From the NCBI RefSeq assembly GCF_023036475.1, contig NZ_JAJQKI010000015.1, positions 1 through 64,000 of the forward strand: a DNA stretch of 64,000 nt, read 5' to 3'. This DNA is from Bacillus pinisoli. Lineage in GTDB: Bacteria; Bacillota; Bacilli; Bacillales; SA4. The notes under the pieces were generated by a model, which saw only the letters and a list, made by a program, of their open reading frames with translations, had not been told where the DNA came from and ran no database searches. Of this stretch, positions 1 through 7,652 are shown piece after piece. Made by a program: the position numbers and the translations under genes. Every line of letters starts with the position of its first letter. Position 1 is the stretch's first letter.

Positions 1-27
1 CCAAAGAGTAGAGGTCATTTTTATTTA

Positions 28-444
28 TTATACGCGATGGTGGTCAGCACGCCAATTTTCCACCATTTGTTTAATTTGATCTGGAGTTACATTTTCATTT
101 ATTGCTTTTTCAACTAAACTTGGGAACTCTTCGTCGCTTGCAAAGCGTAAGGCAACTAATTGTTTAATAGAAAGTCTAGAATCTAGACGTTGCCCTGTTA
201 ATACAAAATAACGAAAGCTTTCTTCCGTTCGAATCAGTCGGTCCTGAAGCTTTAGCGCATAGAGTCTTAATTTAGCAATGATGAATACAAACAAAATGCC
301 ACCGATTACTAGTAGTACACTAGTTAATGAGAATTCACGTACAACTTGTATGATCCCAAGAATCACAGTAAGTAAAGCCAATGGAGCTAAAACAAAATGA
401 AAAATTGGATCAATCATCGCATGTTTTTTATAATTCTGTTCCAT
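28..444 (-). CDS. Small two-helix membrane protein, DUF6526-like
   Basis: The product is about 138 residues. Two hydrophobic segments near residues 15-32 and 37-55 are followed by a charged cytoplasmic tail that begins with Arg/Lys-rich sequence and ends in a small helical region. This layout and length fit the DUF6526 family, whose function is unknown. I chose the ATG at 444 because AAGGAAGG lies about 9 bases upstream. The reading frame stays open to 612, but that extension crosses a palindromic intergenic repeat and a LysR gene remnant, so it is not part of this gene. The family name is from memory; the membrane topology is directly visible. Confidence 0.6.
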   Translation of the reverse strand: MEQNYKKHAMIDPIFHFVLAPLALLTVILGIIQVVREFSLTSVLLVIGGILFVFIIAKLRLYALKLQDRLIRTEESFRYFVLTGQRLDSRLSIKQLVALRFASDEEFPSLVEKAINENVTPDQIKQMVENWRADHHRV

Positions 445-530
445 CCTGTCACACCTTCCTTTCAAATAGTATGTATCTTTGATTCTATTATAATGAAGAA
501 TTCTTGAAAGGCATACCTTTAAAGTCCGTA

Positions 531-550
531 GGGACGGTTCTATTGGTCCC
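531..550. repeat. GGGAC...GTCCC short palindromic repeat
   Basis: This is a short inverted repeat, GGGACGGTTC followed by TATTGGTCCC. It is a member of the dispersed GGGACAGG-type family found in many gaps of this window, and it marks the point where the LysR remnant is cut off. Confidence 0.45.
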
Positions 551-716
551 ATAATTAAGCAATGGAGCCGTTCAGGTGTAAAACCTACATTCTGACATTG
601 TTCAATGATCAAGTTATGTTAGGCAAAACCCCGATTAAATAGAATAAAATCCTCCTCTTTTAATTCTTCTAATTTCACTATTTCTTTTTCTGCAAAAGGA
701 TAGGTTGGATAAGGTC
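551..716 (-). pseudogene. Remnant of a LysR-type regulator (effector domain)
   Basis: Read on the minus strand, this stretch encodes a piece with EKEIVKLEELKEEDFILF, then a stop codon, then a piece with QCQNVGFTPE. The pattern of a 'lysine-rich linker, LEELKEEDFILF, C..VGFTP' segment is typical of the C-terminal effector-binding domain of LysR regulators. There is an in-frame stop (TAA, near 630), no start, no DNA-binding domain, and the frame ends in a palindromic repeat. I read it as a decayed fragment. The rest of the 445-813 gap holds only this remnant and the promoter of the next gene. Confidence 0.5.
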
Positions 717-813
717 CCTCCTTCTATTGAGCCTTTTAGATTATTATTTTTATTCTAAGAGACAATCATATGTTTATAAATGGTATAATGAATTGTAAAA
801 GGAGGAATTCACT

Positions 814-1053
814 TTGGAGAAACTGTTAATTGAAATCTTAAGTAAATTAAATTCAATAGAAACAAAAATTGATACTCTTGAAAGTGGTCAAAAGGAAATT
901 AAAGAATCGGTTCACCGTATCGAATTAAGTCAACCACAAGATATCGTCGCCTTATTAGAGAGAATGAATAAAACTCTAGAGAACAAAACCGAAGTGTTAA
1001 ACAAACGTGTGTTCAACGTAGAAACTGAAATTGAGCGCTTAAATAGACAATAA
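814..1053 (+). CDS. Small coiled-coil protein of unknown function
   Basis: The product has 79 residues and is almost wholly a charged heptad-like coiled coil rich in Glu, Lys, Leu and Ile (LNSIETKIDTLESGQKEIKE at about 12-31). It has no membrane segment and no Cys. It starts with TTG at 814 behind a strong AAAAGGAGG about 8 bases upstream. A TATAAT box at 784-789 suggests its own promoter, although the -35 is poor. Similar short coiled-coil proteins are common and uncharacterised in Bacillus. I do not assign a function. Confidence 0.65.
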   Translation: MEKLLIEILSKLNSIETKIDTLESGQKEIKESVHRIELSQPQDIVALLERMNKTLENKTEVLNKRVFNVETEIERLNRQ

Positions 1054-1126
1054 ATATATACTCACTGTATCTAGCATATATATTTTGTTCATATTTGCCC
1101 TCTGATAGACACGTAAGTCCTGCCTA

Positions 1127-1342
1127 TCAATTAATAAAGGCGAATAAGGTAAAACCCTGAATGCCATCTACATCTACCTCATAATCCATATTTAAATTTC
1201 TACTTCTAAACCTTCCATTATTCCCTTTGGTTTTATAAGTATAAAAATCATTTTCTTTTTGGCACTTTTCTAAAAACTTCGTTGTTTTACAATCCTTTAT
1301 TCTCATATCAACCGTGGTTTCTAGTTGGTCTTCTCTCCACAA
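1127..1342 (-). pseudogene. Possible C-terminal fragment of an unknown protein
   Basis: The frame encodes about 71 residues of ordinary soluble composition ending in VDVDGIQGFTLFAFIN. It opens only with a TTG, has no ribosome binding site, and the frame continues upstream to a stop without a better start. I do not recognise the family. It may be the tail of a lost gene or a spurious frame; the composition slightly favours a real remnant. Confidence 0.3.
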
Positions 1343-1449
1343 AACATTTAATTCTAAAATATAAAAGCCACTTTGTTATTACTTTTCAAGTATAATGAAC
1401 TGTATTCAGAACATGCATATAATTTTTTCTGTGAGAGGATTCTATACAT

Positions 1450-1488
1450 ATGACGAAAAAACAAACAAAAATCGAGGGTAAAAAATGA
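1450..1488 (+). CDS. 12-codon leader ORF before the helicase gene
   Basis: ATG at 1450 opens [12 protein letters not shown] and ends in TGA that overlaps the helicase ATG as ATGA at 1485-1488. GAGAGG lies about 11 bases upstream of the leader ATG. The leader's own GAGGG serves as the helicase ribosome binding site, so translation of the two could be coupled. Nothing else supports the peptide as a functional product. Confidence 0.4.
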   Translation: MTKKQTKIEGKK

Positions 1489-2933
1489 ATAAAAGCAGTT
1501 TTGCGGATTATCATGTAAGCGAGGAAATTAAAAGAGCATTAGATGTACTTAGATACGAAACTCCAACAGAGGTTCAACGTCAAGTCATCCCTTTAGCACT
1601 TGAAAACCAAGATCTGGTTGTAAAAGCTCAAACAGGAAGTGGAAAAACCGCCTCCTTTGGTATTCCTGTGGCAGATCTGGTTAATTGGGAAGAAAAGAAT
1701 CCACAGGCCTTAATTCTTACCCCAACTAGAGAGCTTGCGGTTCAAGTCCGTGAAGATATGACGAATATCGGAAGGTTTAAACGAATCAAAGCAGTGGCTG
1801 TTTATGGAAAAGAACCTTTTACGAAACAGAAGGATGAATTAAAACAGAAAACTCATGTTGTCGTTGGTACTCCAGGACGCGTTATGGATCATATTGAACG
1901 AGAAACACTTGTGTTGGACCAAATAAAGTATCTGATCATAGATGAAGCGGATGAGATGCTTAATAGAGGTTTCATTGATGATGTAGAAGCCATCATTAAA
2001 GAGCTTCCTACAGATCGTGTAACCATGGTTTTTTCCGCTACTCTACCTAAAGATATCGAAAATCTTTGCCATGCCTATATGAACAACCCTACTCATATTG
2101 AAATTGAATCCAACGGTATAACGGCTGAGACCATTGAACATTACTTAATTGAAGGAAGAGAAGAAGAAAAACTTTCACTTCTTAAAAACATTACAGTCGT
2201 AGACAACCCAGACAGCTGCCTGATCTTCTGTCGAACCAAAGAAAACGTGGATACTGTGTATAGCGAACTAGAACAAAGTGGATACCCGTGCGAGAAGCTT
2301 CATGGGGGACTAGAACAAGAAGACCGTTTTGCTGTAATGGAAGGTTTCAAGCTAGGGAACTTCCGTTATCTAATAGCCACTGATGTAGCTGCAAGAGGTA
2401 TTGATGTTGATAATGTGAACCTTGTCATTAACTATGACGTCCCTATGGAAAAAGAGAGTTATGTGCACCGCACAGGGAGAACCGGCCGTGCTGGGAATAA
2501 GGGAAAAGCCATTACACTTTCAACACCTTCTGAAGAAAAATTCGTTAAATCAATTGAGAGATATATTGGCTTCGAGATCCCTACTATTGAAGCCCCAAGC
2601 CATTCGGAAGTAGCTGATCGACAAGCAGCCTTCGACGAAAAAATGAGCAACAGTAGACGAGTTGTAAGAAATAACAAAACAGCCCGCATTAATCAGGATA
2701 TTATGAAACTCCACTTCAGCGGCGGGAAAAAGAAGAAGATCCGTGCTGTGGATTTTGTCGGAACCATTGCAAAAATTCCTGGAGTCACAGCAGATGATAT
2801 CGGGATTATCACCATCCTTGATCATCTGTCCTATGTGGATATTCTAAATGGAAAGGGTTCCTTGGTTTTACAAGCTATGGAGAATGCAACGATAAAAGGG
2901 AAGAAATTAAAAGTGAGCAAAGCTATTAAATAA
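1485..2933 (+). CDS. dbpA: DEAD-box ATP-dependent RNA helicase DbpA/YxiN
   Basis: This 482-residue protein has the full helicase set: Walker A AQTGSGKT (about 48-55), PTREL (about 80-84), TPGR (about 129-132), DEAD (153-156), SAT (about 184-186) and HRTGRTGR in the second RecA domain. Residues from about 400 on hold [18 protein letters not shown], the DbpA-type RNA-binding domain that in YxiN recognises hairpin 92 of 23S rRNA. The length matches B. subtilis YxiN (479). It should act as an ATP-driven RNA helicase in late 50S ribosome assembly. The ATG overlaps the stop of a short leader ORF. A strong terminator follows, so it is transcribed alone. Confidence 0.95.
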   Translation: MNKSSFADYHVSEEIKRALDVLRYETPTEVQRQVIPLALENQDLVVKAQTGSGKTASFGIPVADLVNWEEKNPQALILTPTRELAVQVREDMTNIGRFKRIKAVAVYGKEPFTKQKDELKQKTHVVVGTPGRVMDHIERETLVLDQIKYLIIDEADEMLNRGFIDDVEAIIKELPTDRVTMVFSATLPKDIENLCHAYMNNPTHIEIESNGITAETIEHYLIEGREEEKLSLLKNITVVDNPDSCLIFCRTKENVDTVYSELEQSGYPCEKLHGGLEQEDRFAVMEGFKLGNFRYLIATDVAARGIDVDNVNLVINYDVPMEKESYVHRTGRTGRAGNKGKAITLSTPSEEKFVKSIERYIGFEIPTIEAPSHSEVADRQAAFDEKMSNSRRVVRNNKTARINQDIMKLHFSGGKKKKIRAVDFVGTIAKIPGVTADDIGIITILDHLSYVDILNGKGSLVLQAMENATIKGKKLKVSKAIK

Positions 2934-2961
2934 TTCATCTTAAAGAAAAGAAACACCTTAT

Positions 2962-2995
2962 CCCCTTAACAAAGTTAAGGGGATTGTTTCTTTGA
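2962..2995 (+). terminator. Rho-independent terminator of dbpA
   Basis: A perfect CCCCTTAAC / GTTAAGGGG stem with an AAA loop at 2962-2982 is followed by a T-rich run. It begins about 30 bases after the dbpA stop codon. Confidence 0.85.
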
Positions 2996-3000
2996 GGTCA

Positions 3001-3022
3001 TGGGGACAGGGACTTTGTCCCA
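3001..3022. repeat. GGGACAGG-type palindromic repeat
   Basis: TGGGGACAGGG and CTTTGTCCCA form an imperfect inverted repeat. Near-identical copies occur at 12494-12514 and other gaps. The remainder of the 2934-3271 gap contains the dbpA terminator, this repeat, one AATCACCTA hairpin, and no gene that I can see. Confidence 0.6.
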
Positions 3023-3047
3023 CCATGAGGTTGCGGTTTAAAAGAAA

Positions 3048-3078
3048 AATCACCTAGCACTTAAATATGCAGGTGATT
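3048..3078. repeat. Dispersed AATCACCTA hairpin, copy 1
   Basis: The arms AATCACCTAGCA and TGCAGGTGATT fold into a stem around a short loop. The same arms recur at 5567, 12527, 32270 and 50876. This copy is about 190 bases beyond the end of the minus-strand toxin gene and has an A-run on its left, so it could terminate leftward transcription. Confidence 0.55.
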
Positions 3079-3271
3079 CGTATAATAAACTCTTGTTATT
3101 GTTCAGAAATCTATTATATTCTTCCACTAAGAAACACTGTACCGGAAATTACTGATAATCAGCATCTCATGCTTTTGATATGCATGGTCAGTGTACATTT
3201 TTAACATGGGTTAATTGGGTTAAATTATGTTTGAAGGTTGATTTTTAAGGGAGGGTGGAACGAGTAGGTTC

Positions 3272-3601
3272 TCAAAACAATCTTCGACATGTACGAAGAA
3301 CTGTTTGAAGGTCTTGAGGGTGGAGTATACCTAACTTACGATTTAACTCAGATCCGTGAATAGAAATGATTTTGGAAGTGCGAACCACTGATGGTTTATA
3401 TAATCCAGCTTCTTCCCAATATTCTAACTCTACATCGAAATCACTTCTTGGGGACTTACTTGTTATTGGAGCAATAATAACATCAACATCCAATGCTAAT
3501 TCATTTCCAACGATGAGGACTGGTCGTTGTTTATATTCATTTTTATCTTTGAAGAGTACATTTGCCAACCAAACATCCCCTTGCTTCAAAAGGTTACTCA
3601 T
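3272..3601 (-). CDS. PemK/MazF-family toxin (endoribonuclease)
   Basis: The product from the ATG at 3601 has 109 residues. It carries the MazF/PemK core: QGDVWLANV near residue 7, RPVLIVGNE in the second strand, and VIIAPITSKSP in the third. The family cleaves mRNA sequence-specifically and is neutralised by an upstream antitoxin. The longer open frame to 3685 has no added support, and AGGAGG sits 12 bases ahead of the chosen ATG. The gene starts inside the end of the antitoxin gene (8-base overlap), which is the usual translational coupling of such modules. Start choice is fairly sure; RNA specificity cannot be read from sequence. Confidence 0.8.
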   Translation of the reverse strand: MSNLLKQGDVWLANVLFKDKNEYKQRPVLIVGNELALDVDVIIAPITSKSPRSDFDVELEYWEEAGLYKPSVVRTSKIISIHGSELNRKLGILHPQDLQTVLRTCRRLF

Positions 3602-3764
3602 TATAAATATCATCCTCCTCATTATTCCACCAATCAAAGGTTTTCCCCAAAAGGATGGCTTTGTCTTTGGAAATATATTTTTCAATTATTTTATGAAGTA
3701 CTTTCTCTCTTTCTATTTCATCCAACATCTCAAGATCTTTAATGATTCTCTCTGAAATAGACAT
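3594..3764 (-). CDS. Antitoxin partner of the PemK/MazF-type toxin
   Basis: This 56-residue ORF starts at an ATG with GGAGGTG four bases upstream. The N-terminal part is a helical, charged segment (MSISERIIKDLEMLDEIERE), and the C-terminal tail carries FDWWNNEEDDIYNE, the acidic, Trp-containing tail seen in antitoxins that wrap around MazF-type toxins. It lies directly upstream of the toxin and overlaps it by 8 bases. It was too short for a routine ORF search. By analogy the protein should bind and inhibit the toxin and repress the operon. The antitoxin family is not one I can name with certainty. Confidence 0.75.
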   Translation of the reverse strand: MSISERIIKDLEMLDEIEREKVLHKIIEKYISKDKAILLGKTFDWWNNEEDDIYNE

Positions 3765-3947
3765 AAGACACCTCCAAGCTTTATTACATTTATTATACGT
3801 AAAATACTATTAAAGTTCCAAGGGAGTTTAATGTTTATCTAGCTTTTTCATTTATTTTGGATGGGAAATTTAGAGAAGAGTAATGAAATGAGTAATCGAT
3901 ATCATTGATTCTTAAAGTTATTTGGGTAGTATTTAGCACAAATAATT

Positions 3948-3978
3948 GGGACAAGGTTTCCTGTCCCCTTGTCCCCCA
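3948..3978. repeat. GGGACAGG-type palindromic repeat
   Basis: GGGACAAGG, TTTCCTGTCCC and a further CTTGTCCCCC form nested inverted repeats in the gap between the antitoxin promoter and the SDR gene end. Confidence 0.5.
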
Positions 3979-3991
3979 TGCTTCCCTTGAT

Positions 3992-5059
3992 TTAACTTGC
4001 TCCCCGACTAAGTACTTGTTCTCTCTTCCCAATAATTCTCATAAGTATATCTCGATCCATTACAAGTGGCTCTAGTCCAACCTCTGCTAACAGCTCCCTT
4101 GTATTTGCATCACTAAATTGTAAATCTTTCGTCCAATAATCATAGAACACACTCATTGGCTGATTGAAAGCTTGTTCCTCTGGTGAAAGTTGTCCAGGAT
4201 AATCTGTTGGGACCATTACTACATTTGGTAGATCAAGATACTCTTGAATTAATTCAAAAATGAGTTGGTTAGTTGGTGGATTTGAATTCGTAATATGATA
4301 GATTGTGTTCTTCTTTGCATGTAACAAGGCAGCTGTTAAAACATCTATAACGTAATCTACAGGTACAAAGTTTTGAGTGACTTCTTGATTGCATAGGAAT
4401 TTAAATGTTCTATTCTGTAGATCCTTTTTTCGTTCCATTCTTCTTTTTATAAGCTCTAAGCCCCTAATAACTCCATATAAAGCAAAGGTTGTTTCGGCTT
4501 CTCCCGTTTTAGAATCTCCTATAATAATAGAAGGTCTAAAAATGTTGACATTGAATTGGTCTTTGTATTCAAATACTAAGTGTTCAGCATAACACTTGCT
4601 TTCTTCATATGGGTTGATGAATTGATTGTCAACCGGGTGTAAGGTTTCAAATGCATGTAACTGCTGGCCAAGTGTATAGGCAGTACTCACATGGAAGAAA
4701 TTTCGCACTTTGATTTCCTTTGCTAGCTCTAAAACATTTCGAGTTCCTTCAAGGTTAATCGCAAAGGTTTGTTCCCTAACGTTCTCATCAAATGATAAAA
4801 ATGCTGCAACATGGTAAACCGTATCAATGTTCTCTTTTAAAAAATGGACTGTGTCTTCGGATAAACCAACATTCTTATAAATAACATCCCCTTCAAGAAT
4901 CACAAGATTCTTTTGCAAGGATGGAGATACAGAAGAAATTAAACTTTCAGCCTTCTTTAAATTGCGCACAATGGCATAAACATGATGCCCTTTATCTAAT
5001 AGAGCAGACGTTAACTTCTTTCCTACAAAACCTGTTGCCCCGGTTAATAATATATTCAT
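3992..5059 (-). CDS. Extended SDR family NAD(P)-dependent reductase
   Basis: The product from the ATG at 5059 has 355 residues. Its N-terminus, MNILLTGATGFVGKKLTSAL, is a Rossmann nucleotide-binding loop (TGxxGxxG). The catalytic Tyr and Lys appear as YEESKCYAEH near residue 155. The pattern fits the extended SDR / male-sterility-type group that reduces acyl or sugar substrates. The frame continues upstream to 5161, but GGAGG five bases before 5059 decides the start. It is not in an operon with its neighbours. The substrate cannot be told; fatty-acyl or thioester reductase-like and epimerase-like members are both possible. Confidence 0.75.
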   Translation of the reverse strand: MNILLTGATGFVGKKLTSALLDKGHHVYAIVRNLKKAESLISSVSPSLQKNLVILEGDVIYKNVGLSEDTVHFLKENIDTVYHVAAFLSFDENVREQTFAINLEGTRNVLELAKEIKVRNFFHVSTAYTLGQQLHAFETLHPVDNQFINPYEESKCYAEHLVFEYKDQFNVNIFRPSIIIGDSKTGEAETTFALYGVIRGLELIKRRMERKKDLQNRTFKFLCNQEVTQNFVPVDYVIDVLTAALLHAKKNTIYHITNSNPPTNQLIFELIQEYLDLPNVVMVPTDYPGQLSPEEQAFNQPMSVFYDYWTKDLQFSDANTRELLAEVGLEPLVMDRDILMRIIGKREQVLSRGAS

Positions 5060-5275
5060 AGTTTCCTCCAAGTTGTGTTTCATCATGATATTAAAATCAT
5101 AACAAATAAATAGGTGATCTGAAATAATAACTATATAATCCAGAGCGGTACTATTATCCAATTCTTACTCACACTGCAAAATTCCCCCTAAAGGAGAGGA
5201 AAGTTCTAAACCTTCCACGTGTTTTTCCAATAAGTAAGGATTTTAAGAGCTCGTCCAAGCCTTGATTTAATCGTT

Positions 5276-5302
5276 GGGACGAGGGACCTGTCCCCTCATC
5301 CC
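5276..5302. repeat. GGGACAGG-type palindromic repeat
   Basis: GGGACGAGGGAC and CTGTCCCCTCATCCC form an inverted repeat in the 5060-5716 gap. That gap otherwise holds a MITE-like element, a terminator hairpin and no gene I can support. Confidence 0.55.
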
Positions 5303-5358
5303 GACTGAAAGCGACTCATGAGGCATAGCACTACTCAAAATTTAAATCTTCATTTTGC

Positions 5359-5555
5359 AAGGCTCTTTTCTAAAACTTTGTTGCTTTTCAAGCTAATACA
5401 TCTAAATACCACCCTATTTTGTACGAACAAACAAACGAAGTAATAATTGTTAGAAAAGAGCAACCCTCTCTATTTTAAGGACTGGACGTTGTATTACCTA
5501 GTAAAAATCCGGCTATTGGGATTTTTACGAAGCAACAATCTTTACGAAAACAGCC
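5359..5555 (-). mobile_element. MITE-like element, copy A (full length, reversed)
   Basis: This 197-base stretch begins AAGGCTCTTTTCTAAAACTT and ends with the reverse complement of the other end type, AAGGCTGTTTTCGTAAAG. Internally it holds the paired GTAAAAATCC / GGATTTTTAC arms. It aligns, reversed, along its whole length with 48489-48683 and 59573-59769. Direct repeats TTTTGC flank it at 5353-5358 and 5556-5561. It has no coding capacity. Confidence 0.7.
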
Positions 5556-5566
5556 TTTTGCAAAAA

Positions 5567-5597
5567 AATCACCTAACACATAAGTGTGTAGGTGATT
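5567..5597 (-). terminator. Terminator hairpin, AATCACCTA family copy 2
   Basis: AATCACCTAACACA and TGTGTAGGTGATT form a long stem with an A-run at 5562-5568, which becomes a T-run on the minus strand. It lies about 120 bases after the end of the 7TMR-DISM/GGDEF gene and probably ends that operon. Confidence 0.7.
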
Positions 5598-5716
5598 TAC
5601 TGATTAAAGAGTCCTTTATACATAAATCCTATTAATCTGAGAAGCACATTACTAAAGTTATTTCCTTCACCAATGCAACATCTTTTCTTTCTTCTAACAA
5701 CGTAAAGAACTGATAT

Positions 5717-7597
5717 TTAAATTTTATCCCCATCAGGCAATACCTTTTTACTCTCAACCCTGTTTCTTCCATTATGTTTAGCTTCATATAAGGCTTGATC
5801 TGCGGCCAATAGAAGTGACTCTTGTTTTTCATCTCGAACGGGACGCGCTGTAGCAACGCCAATACTTACTGTGATATGAGAGGAAACCTTAGAGTTCTTG
5901 TGTTCAATTTGCAATTGGTTAATCGTTGTCAGGAGTTTTTCCCCATAATGTAGTGCTTCATGGTAACTAAGCCCGGGTAGTAATATAACAAATTCTTCTC
6001 CTCCATACCTTGCTACAGTTGCTTTTTCGACTTCATTGAACATATGTTTAAAAGCTGAAGCTAGTTTTTTGAGGACATCGTCTCCATCAAGATGGCCATA
6101 GTAATCATTATAATCCTTGAAAAAGTCTACATCTATCAACATGATCGAGATGGTATCTTGAGTACTAATTCCTTTGTTCCATTCTTGTTCAAACACTTCA
6201 TTAAAGTATCTTCTGTTCCTAACATTTGTTAGTCCATCAATAAATGATAGTTCCTGAAGTCTTTGATTGGCTTGTTCTAACTCGGATGTTCGCTCTTGTA
6301 CCCTTTCTTCTAAGGCTTTATTCCACTCTTTCAATTGATAATGTACACCTTCTATATAGGTAAAGGATTTTGCTAATCTCACAGAATTAACAATGGAAAT
6401 TCCGATAACAAGAACAAAAATCCCTAAGGACACTAACTCGCCTTGTTGAGTCTCCTTATTATAATGTATCATGTCATACACAGCTGTATAACCAAGGAAA
6501 ATTCCACATACCCCCATTAATAAGAAACCGGGACGCCTGCTCAAGATCTCTCTAATAACATGGATGGTTAGGTAGATGATAATGAGCACAACCAAATAGT
6601 TATAATAGTTCATACTCTGTGTGAAAACATCCGGTGGTGTAACTATGACGAGAATTGAAAAAATGACCGTTAAAATTGTAATGACAGTAATGATCTTTCT
6701 TGAGAGCCTTTTTTCTGTTAAATAGTAAAAAAACAAAACAAATGAAGGAACTAGTAAATATAATGATAAATACATAAGTTTTATTTGCAGTAGCCAAGGG
6801 ATATTCGGAAAGATTTTAGTAAAATAAGTTTCTCCTACAAGCAACGTTCGTAGGCAGATCAATAAGCATGTAATAGCAAAGAATAAGGCCGGCTTTTCGT
6901 TCCTTCTATATAAAAATATAACAAAATGATAGATACCTAGAAGTAATAAGCCCCCTACCATGATCATTTGAAATGTTAGTCTCGAGTCCCTCTTAGCCAT
7001 CATTTGATCAGCTAAACCAATTTCAATCGCTCCTCTTATCCCTCCAGACTTATAATGAAAATTAGAGGTATGAATCACTATGTCTAATTTGTTATCTGTG
7101 ACAGAGAACAACGTATACGCTGGTCCGTATGCAGGGCTTTCCGAATCAAGAGAATCTCCTATCTTTCCTTGAGATCCTACCAATTGACCGTTGATATAAA
7201 CACGAAAAGCAGACGGTATCTTATAAATTCTAAGAAGATACTCTTTTGAAGGTTGTATCCCGTTAATAAGTAAACGATATGTCCCGTACCCTTTTGCTTC
7301 TAATCCATCTATTGACGACCACTGCTTTGGAACAGGTAATAAGGTACCATCTTTTACCTCCTCATTAGAGAAAGAAAGAGGATCTATCAGTTGGCTGCTG
7401 TAAAACTCCCACTCCCCAAAAAGGGATATTGGACCATCTTGTTGTAATGACCAATCTTCTAGGTCGAGAGAGCCGCTCTCAACCAAAGGAACTCGTGGAT
7501 GATCACTATCACTAGCGAGATCAATCAGAAAAAAAGCAGCTATTCCTATTGAAAGGATAATAACAATCATCGGGGTTGTATACTTAAGTCTATTCAT
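5717..7597 (-). CDS. 7TMR-DISM receptor with GGDEF (diguanylate cyclase)
   Basis: The 626-residue protein has one N-terminal membrane helix (about 9-29) and an extracellular beta-rich 7TMR-DISM sensor domain (about 45-195). Seven transmembrane helices (about 205-415), a short coiled coil and a GGDEF domain (about 455-615) follow. The active-site loop reads YGGEEF and LIDVDFFKDYNDYYGH is present, so it should make c-di-GMP from GTP. No RxxD inhibitory site precedes GGEEF. It starts 55 bases after the GGDEF-EAL gene stop, so both are likely in one transcript behind the c-di-GMP riboswitch. The extracellular ligand is unknown. Confidence 0.9.
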   Translation of the reverse strand: MNRLKYTTPMIVIILSIGIAAFFLIDLASDSDHPRVPLVESGSLDLEDWSLQQDGPISLFGEWEFYSSQLIDPLSFSNEEVKDGTLLPVPKQWSSIDGLEAKGYGTYRLLINGIQPSKEYLLRIYKIPSAFRVYINGQLVGSQGKIGDSLDSESPAYGPAYTLFSVTDNKLDIVIHTSNFHYKSGGIRGAIEIGLADQMMAKRDSRLTFQMIMVGGLLLLGIYHFVIFLYRRNEKPALFFAITCLLICLRTLLVGETYFTKIFPNIPWLLQIKLMYLSLYLLVPSFVLFFYYLTEKRLSRKIITVITILTVIFSILVIVTPPDVFTQSMNYYNYLVVLIIIYLTIHVIREILSRRPGFLLMGVCGIFLGYTAVYDMIHYNKETQQGELVSLGIFVLVIGISIVNSVRLAKSFTYIEGVHYQLKEWNKALEERVQERTSELEQANQRLQELSFIDGLTNVRNRRYFNEVFEQEWNKGISTQDTISIMLIDVDFFKDYNDYYGHLDGDDVLKKLASAFKHMFNEVEKATVARYGGEEFVILLPGLSYHEALHYGEKLLTTINQLQIEHKNSKVSSHITVSIGVATARPVRDEKQESLLLAADQALYEAKHNGRNRVESKKVLPDGDKI

Positions 7598-7652
7598 TTT
7601 TTCACACCACCTTTAAGACAAATCAGTCTTCTCAACATTCTGAACCATTTGT

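Noticed and set aside
3835..4032. Minus-strand 65-codon frame
   Set aside because: It overlaps the 3' end of the SDR gene in another frame and runs through a palindromic repeat; no ribosome site.
5717..5862. A second gene at the end of the GGDEF gene on the minus strand
   Set aside because: The frame at 5632-5862 is a shadow of the GGDEF domain in another frame.
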